Assembly (NCBI GenBank): GCA_027605045.1
Contig: JAQFWX010000002.1
Span: 2,542,001 to 2,606,000, forward strand
Direction: 5' to 3'
DNA: 64,000 bases
DNA from: Phallus indusiatus
Taxonomy: Eukaryota; Basidiomycota; Agaricomycetes; Phallales; Phallaceae
Position 1 is the stretch's first letter, and every line of letters begins with the position of its first letter. Position numbers and translations under genes: made by a program. Below the pieces are notes generated by a model. It saw only the letters and a list, made by a program, of their open reading frames with translations. It was not told the origin of the DNA and made no database searches. Positions 31,753 through 44,271 of this stretch are shown piece by piece.

Positions 31753-33124
31753 GAGAGTGAGATGAAAGTGAGACAATGGTAAAAAGTTCTGCTCGCCGGA
31801 CGCCGATTGAAAAATTGCACCCGTTCACAGCATAAAATGTGGTGACAATGCATCAGGACTCAAGATTGCAGATCTTCTTGCATTTCGGGTTGTAGCACAT
31901 CTTGTATTGCGAAAAAAAAAACTGTAAATACATGGTCTGTGCAGTGTGTACTGCCGACCGGGTAAAAATTTTCTGCTTCAACGACGTTAGTCATGGCCGT
32001 TTATGATAAAAGATGAAACATACCTAGCTAAGTAACTAACTTCAAATGGTACCAAATAAATAAAAATCTATCTGAAAAAGAAAGTTAGAGAGTCAAGTTT
32101 GAGATGACTAGAATCAAATTGCACATACAAGGTGAAATAGCCATCTACCTAGACAGACATGAGAGACAGATATGAAGGATGTTTTACGAGGGAAGGATGA
32201 TCTAAAATCTCGTGAAAAAATTATAATTCAAACAAAAGGCGTACATTCAATATGGTTGTCGCAGACCCAGAAAAATGCATGTTGATTGTCCGACTACCCG
32301 GCAATGGAAAAATATCTGTGTTTGCAATTCATTAAGTGGATTAAGAAGATAGTAAACTCACAATTCAAAGAAATAAGAAAAAATAACACAAGACATAAGG
32401 CCGTCGGAAATAAGAAAATAAGCCTGTGTGAGCAGCCGAGGTGAGCTTATTATGATGTCCAAACATTGATGTCGCACACAGGATTGAATGGAAGTATCTT
32501 TGATAAATTGAATTATATTTTTTATTTTTAAATACAATAACCTAACAACTGAAGTGAAATCACCAGTATTTTTTCAATAAAATATCATAGCAAGCGATGA
32601 ACAAATGAAAAAACCCACCTGTAGTACTGTACCATAGATTACCACCATTCACTAATAGTAAACTGCTGCAGGAATAAAAAAAGTGCTGGTTGTATGGAGT
32701 ATTGGGCCACATATTGAGCGCAAATGTGAATACTCCTTAAAAAAATGACTGTTGAAGTCGTTAAATCACGCATGCGACCAGTTGGTGGTGAACACGAGGT
32801 GTTGCGACAATGTCACTAAAATCATGGATCGGATGGACAAATAGCAAGTGTCCAATTGATTTTCTTACCGATATAACTGTATTACCACTGCCGACTGAGT
32901 GTGTGATGGCTGGAAATTGTTGAATGATGGGCAAGGTCGTGAAAGGAGGTTTGCTTACGACGCGCGTTTACATAAGGATACTAGGTGATCTCTAGAGTAT
33001 CTCGTTAACAAGCGTCACACGATAATAACACTCAGCGTGTTATATTTTAGCGTTCATAGGGACTTAAAACCCCGCACCGTGGGATAGTCGCTAAAATGTG
33101 AGAAGGGACTGGGCACACTCAGGC
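31753..33124. other. AT-rich gene-poor stretch
   Basis: 1.4 kb without a supported gene, rich in A/T runs. It lies upstream of the recombinase start and may be the remaining non-coding part of the Crypton or an older element. Confidence 0.5.
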
Positions 33125-33283
33125 ACACGCCCAATGGGCAGGAAGGTCATTTTCAGGTTACACGCAATTGCCCAATCATGAAATCCCGCTTAACATCGCT
33201 TGGGATTTAATGCCGAAAACTGAATAGAAAACTAAATGGGAGCTGAAAAACGTGAAAATGACCTTCCTGCCTATTGGGCGTGT
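33125..33283. repeat. Small foldback element with 31 bp inverted repeats
   Basis: 33125-33155 (ACACGCCCAATGGGCAGGAA...) is repeated inverted at 33253-33283 with one mismatch, around a 97 bp loop. It ends 10 bp before the TATA box of the first Sulfotransfer_4 gene, exactly where homology with the second copy (46201) starts. No convincing target duplication was seen. Confidence 0.75.
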
Positions 33284-33292
33284 AGGAGTCTG

Positions 33293-33300
33293 TATAAATT
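33293..33300 (+). promoter_or_regulatory. TATA box of Sulfotransfer_4 gene 1
   Basis: TATAAATT lies 56 bp before the ATG. The same motif is at 46202-46209 in front of the third copy. Confidence 0.5.
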
Positions 33301-33355
33301 CTTGCTATATGATTTCAAGAACTATATCAGCCCCTTTCTACAATCACCGTAAAGG

Positions 33356-34378
33356 ATGGTCTTTACTACTAATCCCGATATTCCTCGTGAAAACCCGGCG
33401 CAACTGAAAGTAATCTCATTGGGACTAGGTCGGACTGGGGTGTGTCTTCTTCAAGCAGCTCACGTCTTGTTATTTATGTACATACAGACTCTCAGTCTTT
33501 GCCACGCATTGGAAATGCTTGGCTTCGGCCCTTGCCATCACCCGCGCGTTACTGATATTAACTGGGGGGATTTCGGTCGGGCTGCGAGAGGTATAGTTCT
33601 TGAAAAAAAAAAAACCATCGTACATATAAGATTTCTCAACTGATCCATCAGACCATTGTTCGCCACAAATTCTTGATAACCTTTATCAGGGATTTGTTTC
33701 GGCTGTAGACAATACTGCAGCAATGCTTGCAGAACCGTTATACAGGACATTTCCTGATGCCAAATATATTCTCGTTTGTTTTTCCTGTTCTATCTGCATA
33801 ATCAACAAGTGTAAGCTTTCATACTATAGACTGTTAGAGATCCCGCTAAATGGGCCGAAAGCATGCGAAACACCATTTTAAAGAATATGGAGAATACCAG
33901 AGCATTAAAGTCAAGACTGGCTGAAGGAACAGCCACGGAAGCGGATAAAAGATTATATGAGACATTGGAAAAGATTGGAATGTTTGAATTTGGTGATGCC
34001 TTGCGAAGTAAGCCGCTTATGTGTTCGATTTTGAGATCGGTGCTGTGTTTTACGATCACTTTCATAGATCCACTTCACAAAGGACTTTTAGAAACAGATC
34101 CAGAAGGTTCTATCATAAGACATAACCAATTCGTTATGGAGATGATTCCACAAGAGAAACTACTGGTTTTTAATGTGGCAGATGGATGGGAACCGCTGGC
34201 AAATTTTTTAGGAGTGTAAGCCATATTGTTAATATCATACTCTCATTCCTTTTTTTAAAAAAAATTTTTTTTTCATAGGCCCGTGCCAAATGAACCTTTT
34301 CCTCGCCTCAATGACTCGGCTGAATATTTAAAGTCTGTGGCCACACAAAAACAAAAATTCCTCGATTCGCATTCGTAG
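33356..34378 (+). CDS. Sulfotransfer_4 family protein, copy 1
   Basis: P-loop protein of the fungal Sulfotransfer_4 family. Members resemble PAPS-dependent sulfotransferases, but few have been tested. Six exons from ATG at 33356 to TAG at 34376-34378. The nucleotide loop LGLGRTG is joined by splicing to TLSLCHALEMLGFGPCHHP. Then come NWGDFGRAAR, SAVDNTAAMLAEPLYRTFPD, TVRDPAKWAESMRNTIL (the 3'-phosphate-binding-like R-D-P motif), GTATEADKRLYETLEKIG, HKGLLETDPEGSIIRHNQF, EKLLVFNVADGWEPLANFLG and the terminal PNEPFPRLNDSAEYLKS. About 255 residues, full length. Near-identical to the copy at 46275. It opens the plus-strand gene cluster. Confidence 0.85.
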
Positions 34379-34780
34379 TAATGCGAGTGATCTCTGTGAC
34401 GCTATTTTCAAGTGTTTAATCATGAACCCACCCAATTTATCTCTTTTGAAAAGGACAAAAGAAGAAAGCTATATAAAAATAGCAGACCGTGACCGCTTTG
34501 AGAACGTTTCGTTCGCTCCATATTTCGCCTACGGGTTTACATATTTCAGTAATGCACTAATGCACTTTACCCGCGGAACAAAACTTTGTACACCTCACTT
34601 TGTCCTATCAGAAGTCTGACCCTTCGATATACCTTCAATGGATCGTAGAAGGTGCAGGATAAGACATGGCCTATGGACTCTTGAATTTGGCTGAAATCGC
34701 CATTTTGAGCGTCGACTGGCTGCCGTCAGCTGTGCTTATAGGCTCATAGCAATTCTGCCACGAAACGCAATATCGGAAAT

Positions 34781-35356
34781 TGACAAGAATGAATGAAAAG
34801 TCATGAAGGTTCTAACCGCTATCGTGGCATATGTAATGAATAACGTGAATACTTTCGTCTGCATCATTCATCAAATGCATCACTTCTCCTGCCGGCGCGC
34901 GTTCACACTGTACACGTGCATCAGCATTTTAAGGCTCTTAGCTGCGTTCTTGAGACTAGTGAAAGCACCTTACCGTTATCCAGTCAGGTATTAGGTCAAA
35001 TAGGTTTAAGGCAGCAAATGAATGAATCTCCTACCCGAGAAGTCTGGCCTCTTTCTTGTATTGGGTGCATCATCCGTATTTTCAATTTCTCTATTTCAAA
35101 CTTAATGTTCCGAATTTCCACTATTGCTGTGAGGAAAGACGGATATAACAAACAATATAGAACTGAGCCTGTAAATCACAAGAATTTTCCTGAATTCAGT
35201 CCAGCTGCTTATCTATTTCGTGAAGATTTGTAAGTAAACCTGTCAGTTCGTTTCAAATAAATTGATGAACGGAAGGTCATGAGAGCTAGATAAGGTTCAA
35301 TTAAGAAAGCAAAATGTGAAAGAAGGAGTCAAAAACTTCTACCAGCTTAGTTCGCG
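34781..35356 (+). repeat. Segmental repeat A, copy 2
   Basis: Second copy of 20119-20702. Here repeats A and B are separated by only about 310 bp of unrelated DNA and no terpene synthase relic. Confidence 0.85.
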
Positions 35357-35668
35357 CGCAGGCACTACGGTTTGAGAGCTTTCACTTCAGTCTAACAATG
35401 AACGTAATGTATAATCGATTAATCACCCTAAAGTTACTTCGGGGAGCTAGGATTTCTTTGTCGCTATTACTCTAAGGACAGTGGCGTGTCCAGGGATGGA
35501 TCCAGAAGAGTCCAACGCACACGGCGTTGAGCAATACGGAGCTACCATCTATTCATAAGCCATGTGACGAAGAGTTCGCCATAATCTAAAACTCCTGTGC
35601 TATACTTCGGGTGGATAAGAGGGAATGGCATCCATTTCAAATATTGTGTCGCCGCACAGTCAACGCGC

Positions 35669-36077
35669 GCATCATGAACAAATGTTTTCGAGATGGATGC
35701 AACTCGGTCTTAACATTCGTACAACCATCAGCTCTATGACATGCGAAAGTGGAAGAATGAATAACGTACCGACTTGATAATTACTGTGAGGCTGAAAAAA
35801 TAGTAAGCTAAACCAAAACCAGTAGACGTTGATTCATCGAGGTTGAAGAGGTACTTTGACCGTCAAAAGGCTTGTAATCAGAGTAAAAAAAAATTCCTTG
35901 AAGGTAGACAAATATTTATATATCCCAAATGGAAAGGTTTGGCTAATTTGATTGTTTTTTCAACAGAACCACGCGTATCAAAGGTCGTGTCGATGTTGGT
36001 TAATCAACAAACGGACAAAATCTTTCGATGTCCACGTCATCATTATTAGCAGTGATGCATCCAGTTTGGTCAAGGTG
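35669..36077 (+). repeat. Segmental repeat B, copy 2
   Basis: Second copy of 28169-28577; the match stops abruptly near 36077. Confidence 0.85.
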
Positions 36078-36096
36078 TAGCATTAAAGCTGCCATA

Positions 36097-36333
36097 TCAA
36101 ACTCGGATTCTTACCGTTGTAAAGTTACTATGTCGTGAAATGTTTGGTGGAATGTAAGCTCTTTGAGCTATTACGTTGCTGAAACAGATGAGGAAGTTGA
36201 ACGCTAGTGAACTTCTGAGCATCAACGTCGTGGATAAACATACTATCAGACTGTTTATGACAGTGTCATTAGAAACAGCGCAACCAGCTTTAATGCGTCT
36301 GAGAACGGAAACAAATAAAGATATTGATCTCAC
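36097..36333 (-). other. Possible relic of a membrane protein (DUF6534-like)
   Basis: A minus-strand open stretch reads RRIKAGCAVSNDTVINSLIV then CLSTTLMLRSS and resembles the segment before the sixth and seventh membrane helices of basidiomycete DUF6534 proteins. No start codon or neighbouring exons were found. It is probably a fragment. Confidence 0.2.
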
Positions 36334-36765
36334 GTTCTAAATCACAATGGAACAAAAGGGCAGTCCATCCAATAAGCGGCGCTCGTTGAATCGGAGCTCG
36401 GGCCCCAGTCGGAGTCGGAACCGAGGCTGAATCATTTTCTCAGTCACGGTGATGCGAGGAGGATAGAACCGAAGAATTGTCGATGCAAAAAAGGATGTTC
36501 TCCAAAGAGCTTCCATTGTTCCTTCAGTCACTTGTGTATGTGCTTAATCGAGTCATATCATCAAATAATTCATGTATGATTCACTCAGATCCGGTGTCTA
36601 CATCCATTCTTTCACCGGGCCCTGTCACGGTGAGTCAGTGACTGCTTTTATAAACGATCTCCGGTCAACGTTAACATCCCATAAAAGTACTTCACGAGAA
36701 AGTATATTTTTCCATATACTCTAACAGAAATTTTCTCTACCTGATTATTCAATAATCGATCAACA

Positions 36766-37782
36766 ATGACTCTTGGTCGTGAAAATCCCGCGCCTTTAAA
36801 GGTCATTGGAGTAGGCTTAGGACGAACCGGGGTGAGTCTCCGAACAAGTGACTCCAATCGATTGGTCGTTGACGTTTTCTCTGGTTGGTAACAGACTCTT
36901 AGTTTGCATACTGCATTGCAGATATTAGGTTTCGGACCATGTCATCATCCTATAATCGAAGGAGTTGACACAGATCAGCTTGTTCGATTCGCGAACGCAA
37001 CAAAAAGTATGTTGGGAAACATGTAATCCTTGCCCCAACGCTATCTCATGCAAATCTTCAGATCCTTCACCAGAGGTTCTTGATGATCTTTATCGCGGTT
37101 ATGTATCAGCAGTTGATGTTACCACCGCGATACTGGCCGAACCATTGTATAAAGCATTCCCCGATGCCAAATTCATTCTCGTCAGTTAATTGTTCTTTGA
37201 CGCGGAGCAGAAGGCTTGAATAATCTTTGACTTGACTATGCAGACGGTTAGAGACCCTAACAAGTGGGTTCAGAGCATGAAAAAGACTACCCTGGTATAC
37301 TTTGCAGAAATCAACGAACTCGAGGCGAGAATTGCTTCTGGGACTGCAACCGAAGAAGATCATGTCAAGTCCAATCGACTGAGAGAACTGGGATCCTTAG
37401 AATGGGGAGAACTGTATCAACGTATGTTTTGGAGATTATAATCATGACCGCATCATCACTGATGGTATTCTCTATGATATAGAAGGTTACCACAAAGGTC
37501 GTTTGGCGACAGACTTAGAGGGAGAATTCTTACGACACAAACAATTCATCACCGAGCTGATTCCTTCAGAAAAGCTACTTATTTTTGATGTCGCAGAAGG
37601 GTGGGGCCCGTTGGCTAAATTTCTAGAAGTGTAAGTTCTGAACAAAATCTTCACAATTTTTTTTTGCTTAACGCGTATATGACAGACCAGAGCCGAAGGA
37701 ACCCATGCCTCGCCTCAACGATACCGCGCAGTTCGAGACGACAACGAAATCATGGTCAGACAAAATTGGTGGTACTGTTTAA
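36766..37782 (+). CDS. Sulfotransfer_4 family protein, copy 2
   Basis: A more diverged paralogue of the copies at 33356 and 46275. Exons begin at ATG 36766 (MTLGRENPAPLKVIGVGLGR), with the P-loop completed by TLSLHTALQILGFGPCHHP after the first intron. Then come EVLDDLYRGYVSAVDVTTAI, LAEPLYKAFPDAKFIL, TVRDPNKWVQSMKKTTL, GTATEEDHVKSNRLRELG, GYHKGRLATDLEGEFLRH, EKLLIFDVAEGWGPLAKFLE, and a tail PEPKEPMPRLNDTAQF ending TAA at 37780-37782. About 265 residues, no lesion seen. All introns have GT/AG borders at the same places as in the paralogues. The substrate is unknown; its position suggests a role in the terpenoid cluster. Confidence 0.85.
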
Positions 37783-38579
37783 TTAGTCGTGCATATCGTT
37801 ATTTGCTACTATGTAAGAGTAACAATCAAGGGCCGAATAAGAGTTTTATACCACCTCAACATATTGAACTATTCTTGATGCTTGAACTGACTCCGCCAAA
37901 CATGCATCCTGGTACGAATCCGAGCTAAATGTACATATCCTCCATGGTCCAAAGTGAGCGCCATAGACCCCTGAACATTACGACAATATATTATTCATTC
38001 AATGACTAGGACGGTGTTATGCAACGCATGACGGCTTTATATAATACCAGTTCTTATGATATTTTCGTCATTGAGAGCCAAATTTTCACGTCCAGGACTC
38101 AACGAGATTCAACTGGTCAAGTTAATCGAAAATAGGTATAAGAGCCGGTGCCTGAGGCTTGGCCCCGGGAGTTTTCATCTCTATGTGGGATCTAATCAGT
38201 ATCCTTAGAATCTGCTACTTCATCGATTTTCCACATGATTTCAGCGAGGATTATTTATCATCAGTAATAAAGAAATCGTTAAGCGGAATCGAAGGGAATC
38301 TACTGTATCCAATTGAGCTCCCTGATTTGGAAGTGTGTCTAATGACGTCATTTCGCCCCCGGAAAATTGCCGGACTGCAAAGGATTGACCAGTGCTATTG
38401 TGTATATACCCCTGTTATACCGCGGACTTATGCAAGCCTTATTTCGGGGTTGAACACGATGATCCTGGCATGGCCGGGATGACCACTGTTTCAAGTATTT
38501 AACTGGACGAATGAAAGCTTGTTCAACAAAAGTCCTTCTTTAATACTTGTTTCTCTTCCCATCGATATCATCGTTGACA
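37783..38579. other. Intergenic, no gene seen
   Basis: Spacer between Sulfotransfer_4 copy 2 and the aldo/keto reductase. An open frame near 38160-38480 lacks an ATG and any recognised motif. Confidence 0.45.
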
Positions 38580-40033
38580 ATGTCTCAGTCCGAAATCCCC
38601 CAAGCTTCATATCGCTACCTTGGTGAATCGGGTTTACGCGTCTCCGTCCCCATCGTATGTATTGATTAGCTGGCTGCTTTGCTTCATTTTCGTTTGTGCT
38701 TAAGATTTGTCTGCCAGCTGGGTGGAATGAGTATTGGTAATCCCAAGTGGAACGTAGGTATATCATTTCATCGAGAGGTTCACAGATATGCTAAAGGGAT
38801 CTCTATAGCCAATGTCGCAGGGCGAAGACACGGTACATTTGTCCTCCTTTGCTCAAAGACTCCTCTCATACTAATGCTGCAAACAGGCGCTGCTACTATT
38901 GAAGGCTGCCTGGGACTGCGGCGTCACAACTTGGGACTTGGCCAACATGTATAGCAATGGTGAATCCGAAAGGCTTGTCGGGAAATTTATAAAGCAGGTA
39001 CGACGGTTGATTACTTTTCGCTCGAATGAAATCGTTCTCATAATTAATGTAGTACAATATTCCTCGCAAAAACCTCGTGTTGATCGACAAATGTCGTTTT
39101 CTTGTAAATCACGAGGATCCAACACATATCACAAGTCTTTGGAATTATGAGCTCAAGAACCATCGCGACTACGTCAACCAGGGAGGATTATCAAGGACAG
39201 CTATACTCAATCAAGTCCAAGACTCTTTGGAAAGACTAGGAACCGACTATCTCGATGTTTTGATGATCCACGGACCAGACATCAGTGTCAAACTGGAAGA
39301 GACAATGAGAGTTCTCAACGAGCTCATTGTTTCGGGGAAGGTCAGATACATTGGTACTTCAAACATGAAGGTTTGGCATATTGCCGAATTGAACGCCATA
39401 GCCGAACGACATGGATGGGCAACAATCTCCTGTGTCCAAATTGAATATTCACTGATATATCGAGCGGAGGTAAGTTCCTCACGTTTATGAGACTTTGTGA
39501 CCGTCTTAGCATCTATCGATTTAGGAAGCCGACATGATTGACTACTGCAAATATAAAGGGATAGGCATTATTGCTTACGGAGTTTTGGCACAAGGATATC
39601 TCGCCCGTCCCATTGGAGTTGAAACCGTCCGGAGTAAATTTTACAAGGACACTCGCGCCGAAATGAAGTTTAGGAAATCCGACCTCGAGATAATTGAACG
39701 TGTCGCCACGGTTGCTGAAAAACGCGGTCTAAAAAGAAGCCAAGTCGCTATTCTCTGGGCTCTCAAAACACTTGTCAGCCCTGTCGTCGGGGTGAACAAC
39801 GTAAGTTCATTGTTTTTGAGTCTCAAAAAGAATAACTAAGGAAACTCATTTTCGTCCAGCCCGATAGATTATTTGAGATAGCGTCTGTCGCTGGAAAGAG
39901 CATCACTGAAGAGGATATCAAGTTCCTGGAAGAACCGTGAGTTCTTTTTAGCTTTTATCTCTTACACTACCTATTGATTTTCGTTAGATACGAGCCTCAA
40001 ATTCTTAAATACTTCCCCCCGGACAACTGGTGA
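38580..40033 (+). CDS. Aldo/keto reductase (aryl-alcohol dehydrogenase type)
   Basis: NADPH-dependent reductase of aldehydes or ketones, cytosolic, TIM-barrel fold. Exons start at ATG 38580 (MSQSEIPQASYRYLGESGLR). Next are LGGMSIGNPKWN and AAWDCGVTTWDLANMYSNGE, which holds the catalytic Asp and Tyr. NLVLIDKCRF carries the Lys position and DYLDVLMIHGPD the His position, so the AKR tetrad is complete. GKVRYIGTSNMKVWHI and SCVQIEYSLIYRAE are typical later motifs. YGVLAQGYLARP and LWALKTLVSPVVGVNN precede a short last exon ending QILKYFPPDNW before TGA. About 340 residues, seven or so exons. One short exon near 38800-38880 is uncertain. In this cluster it could reduce an oxidised terpene carbonyl. 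Confidence 0.88.
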
Positions 40034-40612
40034 TCTGGAGCAGCCTGTTTAATAAGGATACTCGCTCAAATGACTTCTGCGATTATACATTTGCAAAAAC
40101 GGAGCAAGATACTAAGTAATATGTATGTATTGTGTAAATAGTACAAAACATGGTCGGAAGTTGAAATTTGAAATTTGCAAGCTGCGCGAGACGCCGCAAT
40201 TGACCGTGAGACATATAACAAGCGTAATTCATTTTTCATCCCAAAACGCCGTGTCAAACAATGAAAGAGAAAGCTAGCTCACTATTTGGAAATCTTACTT
40301 TACACAGCATTCTTTCCAGCCTGATAACAATCGTTCGTTAAAGCTGTTTTCAACGGTTTAATCGATTCATTCTGTCATTTTTTTGCCGGTGTCGTTCTGG
40401 CCAGAGATGATCGTATGCCCTCCGTTCCTCTACGGATCTCATGATCTCAAATTTCTTTTGAGATATGCATGCGCATGCGGCCATCGCCGCATTCGCAAAA
40501 CACCGCGGCGTTACAATTTTGTTCGTGGAGAGTATTCAAGTGCCCAGCTTATTGTATGAGCCTACGTATAAATCTTTAGAAGTCCCTCTGCATCAGAGTG
40601 CTTTTCTATTTC
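40034..40612. other. Intergenic promoter region of the glycosyltransferase
   Basis: No gene seen. TATAAAT at 40567-40573 lies 40 bp before the glycosyltransferase ATG. Confidence 0.5.
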
Positions 40613-42701
40613 ATGATGCCAAGCAGTGACAGCGAGATTACATGTCATATTCTGATAACTGTCTTTCAATCATGGGGTAAGATATATTCACATTTCAGCA
40701 AGACACTCATCTAAATCATCTGTTAGGTCACTATAAAACTGCCATCGGCTTCGCATGCAAGCTCCTTCAAGAATGTCCTAGTGGTCTCTTGATAACCTTT
40801 CTCAGCGCTGGAAAGCATACCGATCTTGCCGAAATAGAAGCGGAAAACAATTTCATTCACAGAGATACGTCTTCCAAACGGAATCTTCGGTGAGCACCTA
40901 TCCTATCAATAAGTCCAGAGGTGCTATATACAGAGGTAGTTTCGTCCATCTAGGTGGTCAAGGCACGTCATTTATGGACTTGAGCGTATGCCTTCTCCAA
41001 AACTTTCCGTCTCTTTGCGAAATCTTGTTTTCTCCCGGAAAGTCAATCGAATCGCTCGATGGGCTGGTCTACATCAATCCGCGCAAACCGGATGTCTTCA
41101 TTTGCGACGTAAATTGACTACAATTTTGTTCATTTATTCTTTATCACTAAAATTTACCATCTACTAGATATTTTCTCTTGACCTATGCAAAACCTTTCGA
41201 GAGTCTCCAGGCTGTACCGCTTCAGTATTAACGTGGATATCTTCTGGAATTGGGGCCTCTTTGCAAGTTATGGGGCCCGAAGCATTAGGAGGACCAGGAG
41301 ATGTTCCAGCTAAGGCTAAATTACTGGCTGCCGAAAGTGGTGGAAAACCCTCTGAGATAGAGATGGAGGTAATGTTTTCTGTACCTATTATCCTGTATTA
41401 TATTTAACAGATATGCTGGGTCTACAGTTGTACAGGCCCACGAAAGGAGATGTTCACCATCTTTTTGGGGGAATTAACAGGTATGATTATGAGCAGTTTC
41501 CGCAAGGCCATAATATAGATGTATGTCCGGATTTACTTACCGTTCGTATCTTTTGAAATGACCTGCTTTGTTAAGCCTATCTTTCCTCTGCTGGTTCATG
41601 TTTATAATCAAGCTCATCGGTTGGTTTAATTTTAAGAATTGACCCTGAATTCTGGTGATAATTTTACCACTTTCATAGAATGTTCATGGATACCGATGGA
41701 TTGTTAATCGCAAGTAACACTGTTTTCGAACCAGAAGCCATTGAGGCCTGCAAAAAGTGGTGCGACGAAAGGGGGAAATCCTGTTATGCTGTTGGCCCGT
41801 TTACGGTTGAAGTTGACCAATTAGAAACTATGCAATTGCTATCCATAAAATCCAGTGATATGGCTGCTAGAACAATCAATTTCATGGATCAAGTATATGC
41901 AAGTCATGGCGCGCAATCTTTGCTTTTTGTAGGTGTAGATGTCACTGCACTGCATTCTCATTGACTTTGATAAATCATTGTTAGTTCTCATTTGGAACAA
42001 TCTATTCGCCAAACGCACAAAGTCTGTTCGCCTTTCTTAGAGTCATTCTGGATTTAAATATCCCTCTGGTACGTAAAATCTTTCATTCTTCTGTCTCACA
42101 ATCAGTGTATAAACGGCATGGTTGCAGCTGTTTCTACACGAGCCAACGCGCCACGGAGAATTACCTCTTGAATTGAAAGCCGATCTAGATGCGTCTAACA
42201 TTGTCCATGTTTGCGCATGGGCATCTCAGGAACTAGTGCTTAGCCATAAAGCTACTGGATGGTTTTTGACACATTGTGGTTTGGGCGGCATAGCAGAAAC
42301 TATCTATCATGGCGTTCCTATGTAAGCGCCCCTAAAAAAACGCTCATCGCTGACGACGGATGCAAACCTTTTTCAGGATAGCATGGCCTATTCATAGCGA
42401 TCAACCCTATCAGGCGGCATATTGCGCGTTGAAGCTCGGAATCGCATACGAGCTATTAGAGGTAAGAATAATAGAAGGTTTGCGGCCACTTTACAGAGGC
42501 GTTACACCTACCGGGACCACCGAAGCTATCATCGAAGAAGCTCGTACTGTTTTAAAGAATGCTTTTGGCGAAGATGGTAAAACGAAACGAATTAACGTGG
42601 AGAAGCTGAGAGAAAAGATGAGGCTATTGTCGAAAGAAGGCGGTGATTCATTAGAGGACGCGAGGAGATTCATCTCGAAATACGTTCCAACAATGGCATG
42701 A
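40613..42701 (+). CDS. UDP-glycosyltransferase (GT1 family)
   Basis: Transfers a sugar from a UDP-sugar to a small lipophilic acceptor. ATG at 40613 starts MMPSSDSEITCHILITVFQS and, after a short intron, GHYKTAIGFACKLLQE, the usual G-H-x opening near the acceptor site. Middle exons include SGIGASLQVMGPEALGGPGD and FMDTDGLLIASNTVFEPEAI then CYAVGPFTVE. The donor-binding motif near the C-terminus is WASQELVLSHKATGWF followed by THCGLGGIAETIYHGVPMI and AWPIHSDQPYQAAY, with the conserved His, the HCG and the terminal D-Q pair. Stop at 42699-42701. About 500 residues over eight or more exons. Same strand as and about 580 bp after the aldo/keto reductase. Confidence 0.88.
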
Positions 42702-44271
42702 GTTGGTTTTTTTCTGTTCCTCGCACTCAATTACAAGGATAATTCAACTACGTCCGCGATTTGATCTAATTAATCCCTATATCATATGCGATAGATTACC
42801 GGAAGAGGGAAATCCACCTAACTGGCCGTCCATAAGCTCGATAAACTTTGAATATCAGAGTTCCCCTCAACACTCCAGAGTGAGCTCGTACTCTGTCTTA
42901 AGATGGGATCTTGGTTGATTTACATTATCATGAGGTATATGACCCTAAATCTCCCCACTCGACGCGTTAGTGAGGTACTAGTAAGTCATATTAAACTGAC
43001 CTAAGCTTTCCTATCACACGTAAAACTTTATACACATGAATTGATACCTTCACGTCGTTATTCCCATCGAGTAACAACCTGAAACGCTTGGAAGCTACAA
43101 GCTGTATATCATGATGAGCTGACATCGCGAACCAATTTAAAGACGGGATGGTGAGAGTCTTAAGGTACGATTGACTAACGCTAGTCTCAGACTAATTGAC
43201 GACGGAGCTACTAATTTATCGGATATGAAAATGGAAAAGAATAGAAGTTTATGAGGAAACTACTACTCAGGACCAGTGAATCAGGTATCTTGAGAGTCCA
43301 GACTTTTAATTGTTATATAATCTCAGACTTAGCTTTTTTGATGAGGAAGTAGTCCTCATCAAGAGCGTAGCATATATTGAGTAAAGAGATGCGTCGCTAG
43401 ATGGAAATGGTAAATATTTGTTCGGAGATACGGCATTTAGCCGATACAAGCACATTTGTCCGAGCTTCTCTAATTGAGTTACATCCTGCTTGATCATATC
43501 CAACCGAAGTCCATGTGGCCATGGGGCGTTTCTAAGTTTGGTAAATCCACGTGCAACCTTATTCAAAAACGATTAACTCCGTTTTGCCTCTTTTGACGCC
43601 CGTAAAGTGAGATCCTCTTATTTCTGAATTCACTGATGCACTTTACTACTGACATTCCTCGAGGCACCTTTCCGCGATAGTAATGGAATTTCAATCGGGG
43701 GCGCTAAACTTCTACTGTTAGCACTAAGTCACTCGGAGCAGACGGGATTCGTTTCTAAGTAATGACTCGCCAAGGCGTTATTGACAAAGCGAATGAGCAT
43801 AGTAATAATTACATTAATATCGAAACACCGATCACCGGTGATAATAAACTCGACAACGGATCTCTTCTGATCGTAATTCGAGCCGTTGTTCATGAGCATC
43901 TGTAACAGAAGTAGCCAGAAGAGAGCATGGTGAACCAAAGTTATATATTTACAGCATAAAATTGAGTTGCCAACGACCAAATGACTCATGGGAGCAGTTC
44001 GTGATCTCACGCAGCGGCGATGCCGCCACTAGAGGCCGCATCACAAAAGCCAGAGACTCCGAACCAACGCGCGAGCACTAGTTTTGGCACAAACTAGCTC
44101 CGTTAGCCCTCGTTCTTTTCCCCGAGGTGTGATTTTTAATGACGTATCTTTTGATCTATATTGCCAGGGGGAGGGGTATTTAAGTCCCTTGTTGACTGCA
44201 TATCGGGTAGACTAAACAAGCTGAGAAGGTATTCCCAGTCTTCCAGAGTGTCATCTCACCTTCAACTCCAA
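42702..44271. other. Intergenic, no gene assigned
   Basis: A minus-strand open stretch near 43306-43566 is coding-like (RLDMIKQDVTQLEKLGQMCL) but has no ATG and no known relative, so it was not called. A TATTTAA box near 44177 probably serves the next gene. Confidence 0.4.

Larger units (their letters stand above)
33292..34775 (+). repeat. Segmental duplication C, copy 1 (Sulfotransfer_4 gene and flanks)
   Basis: Matches 46201-47670 through promoter, exons, introns and about 400 bp of 3' flank. Intron sequences are nearly identical, so the copy is young. Confidence 0.9.

Noticed and set aside
38159..38482. Protein upstream of the aldo/keto reductase
   Set aside because: No ATG, no recognised domain and no splice support.
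43306..43566. Minus-strand exon-like stretch RLDMIKQDVTQLEKLGQM
   Set aside because: Coding-like, but lacks a start, neighbours or a known relative; mentioned in the intergenic entry only.
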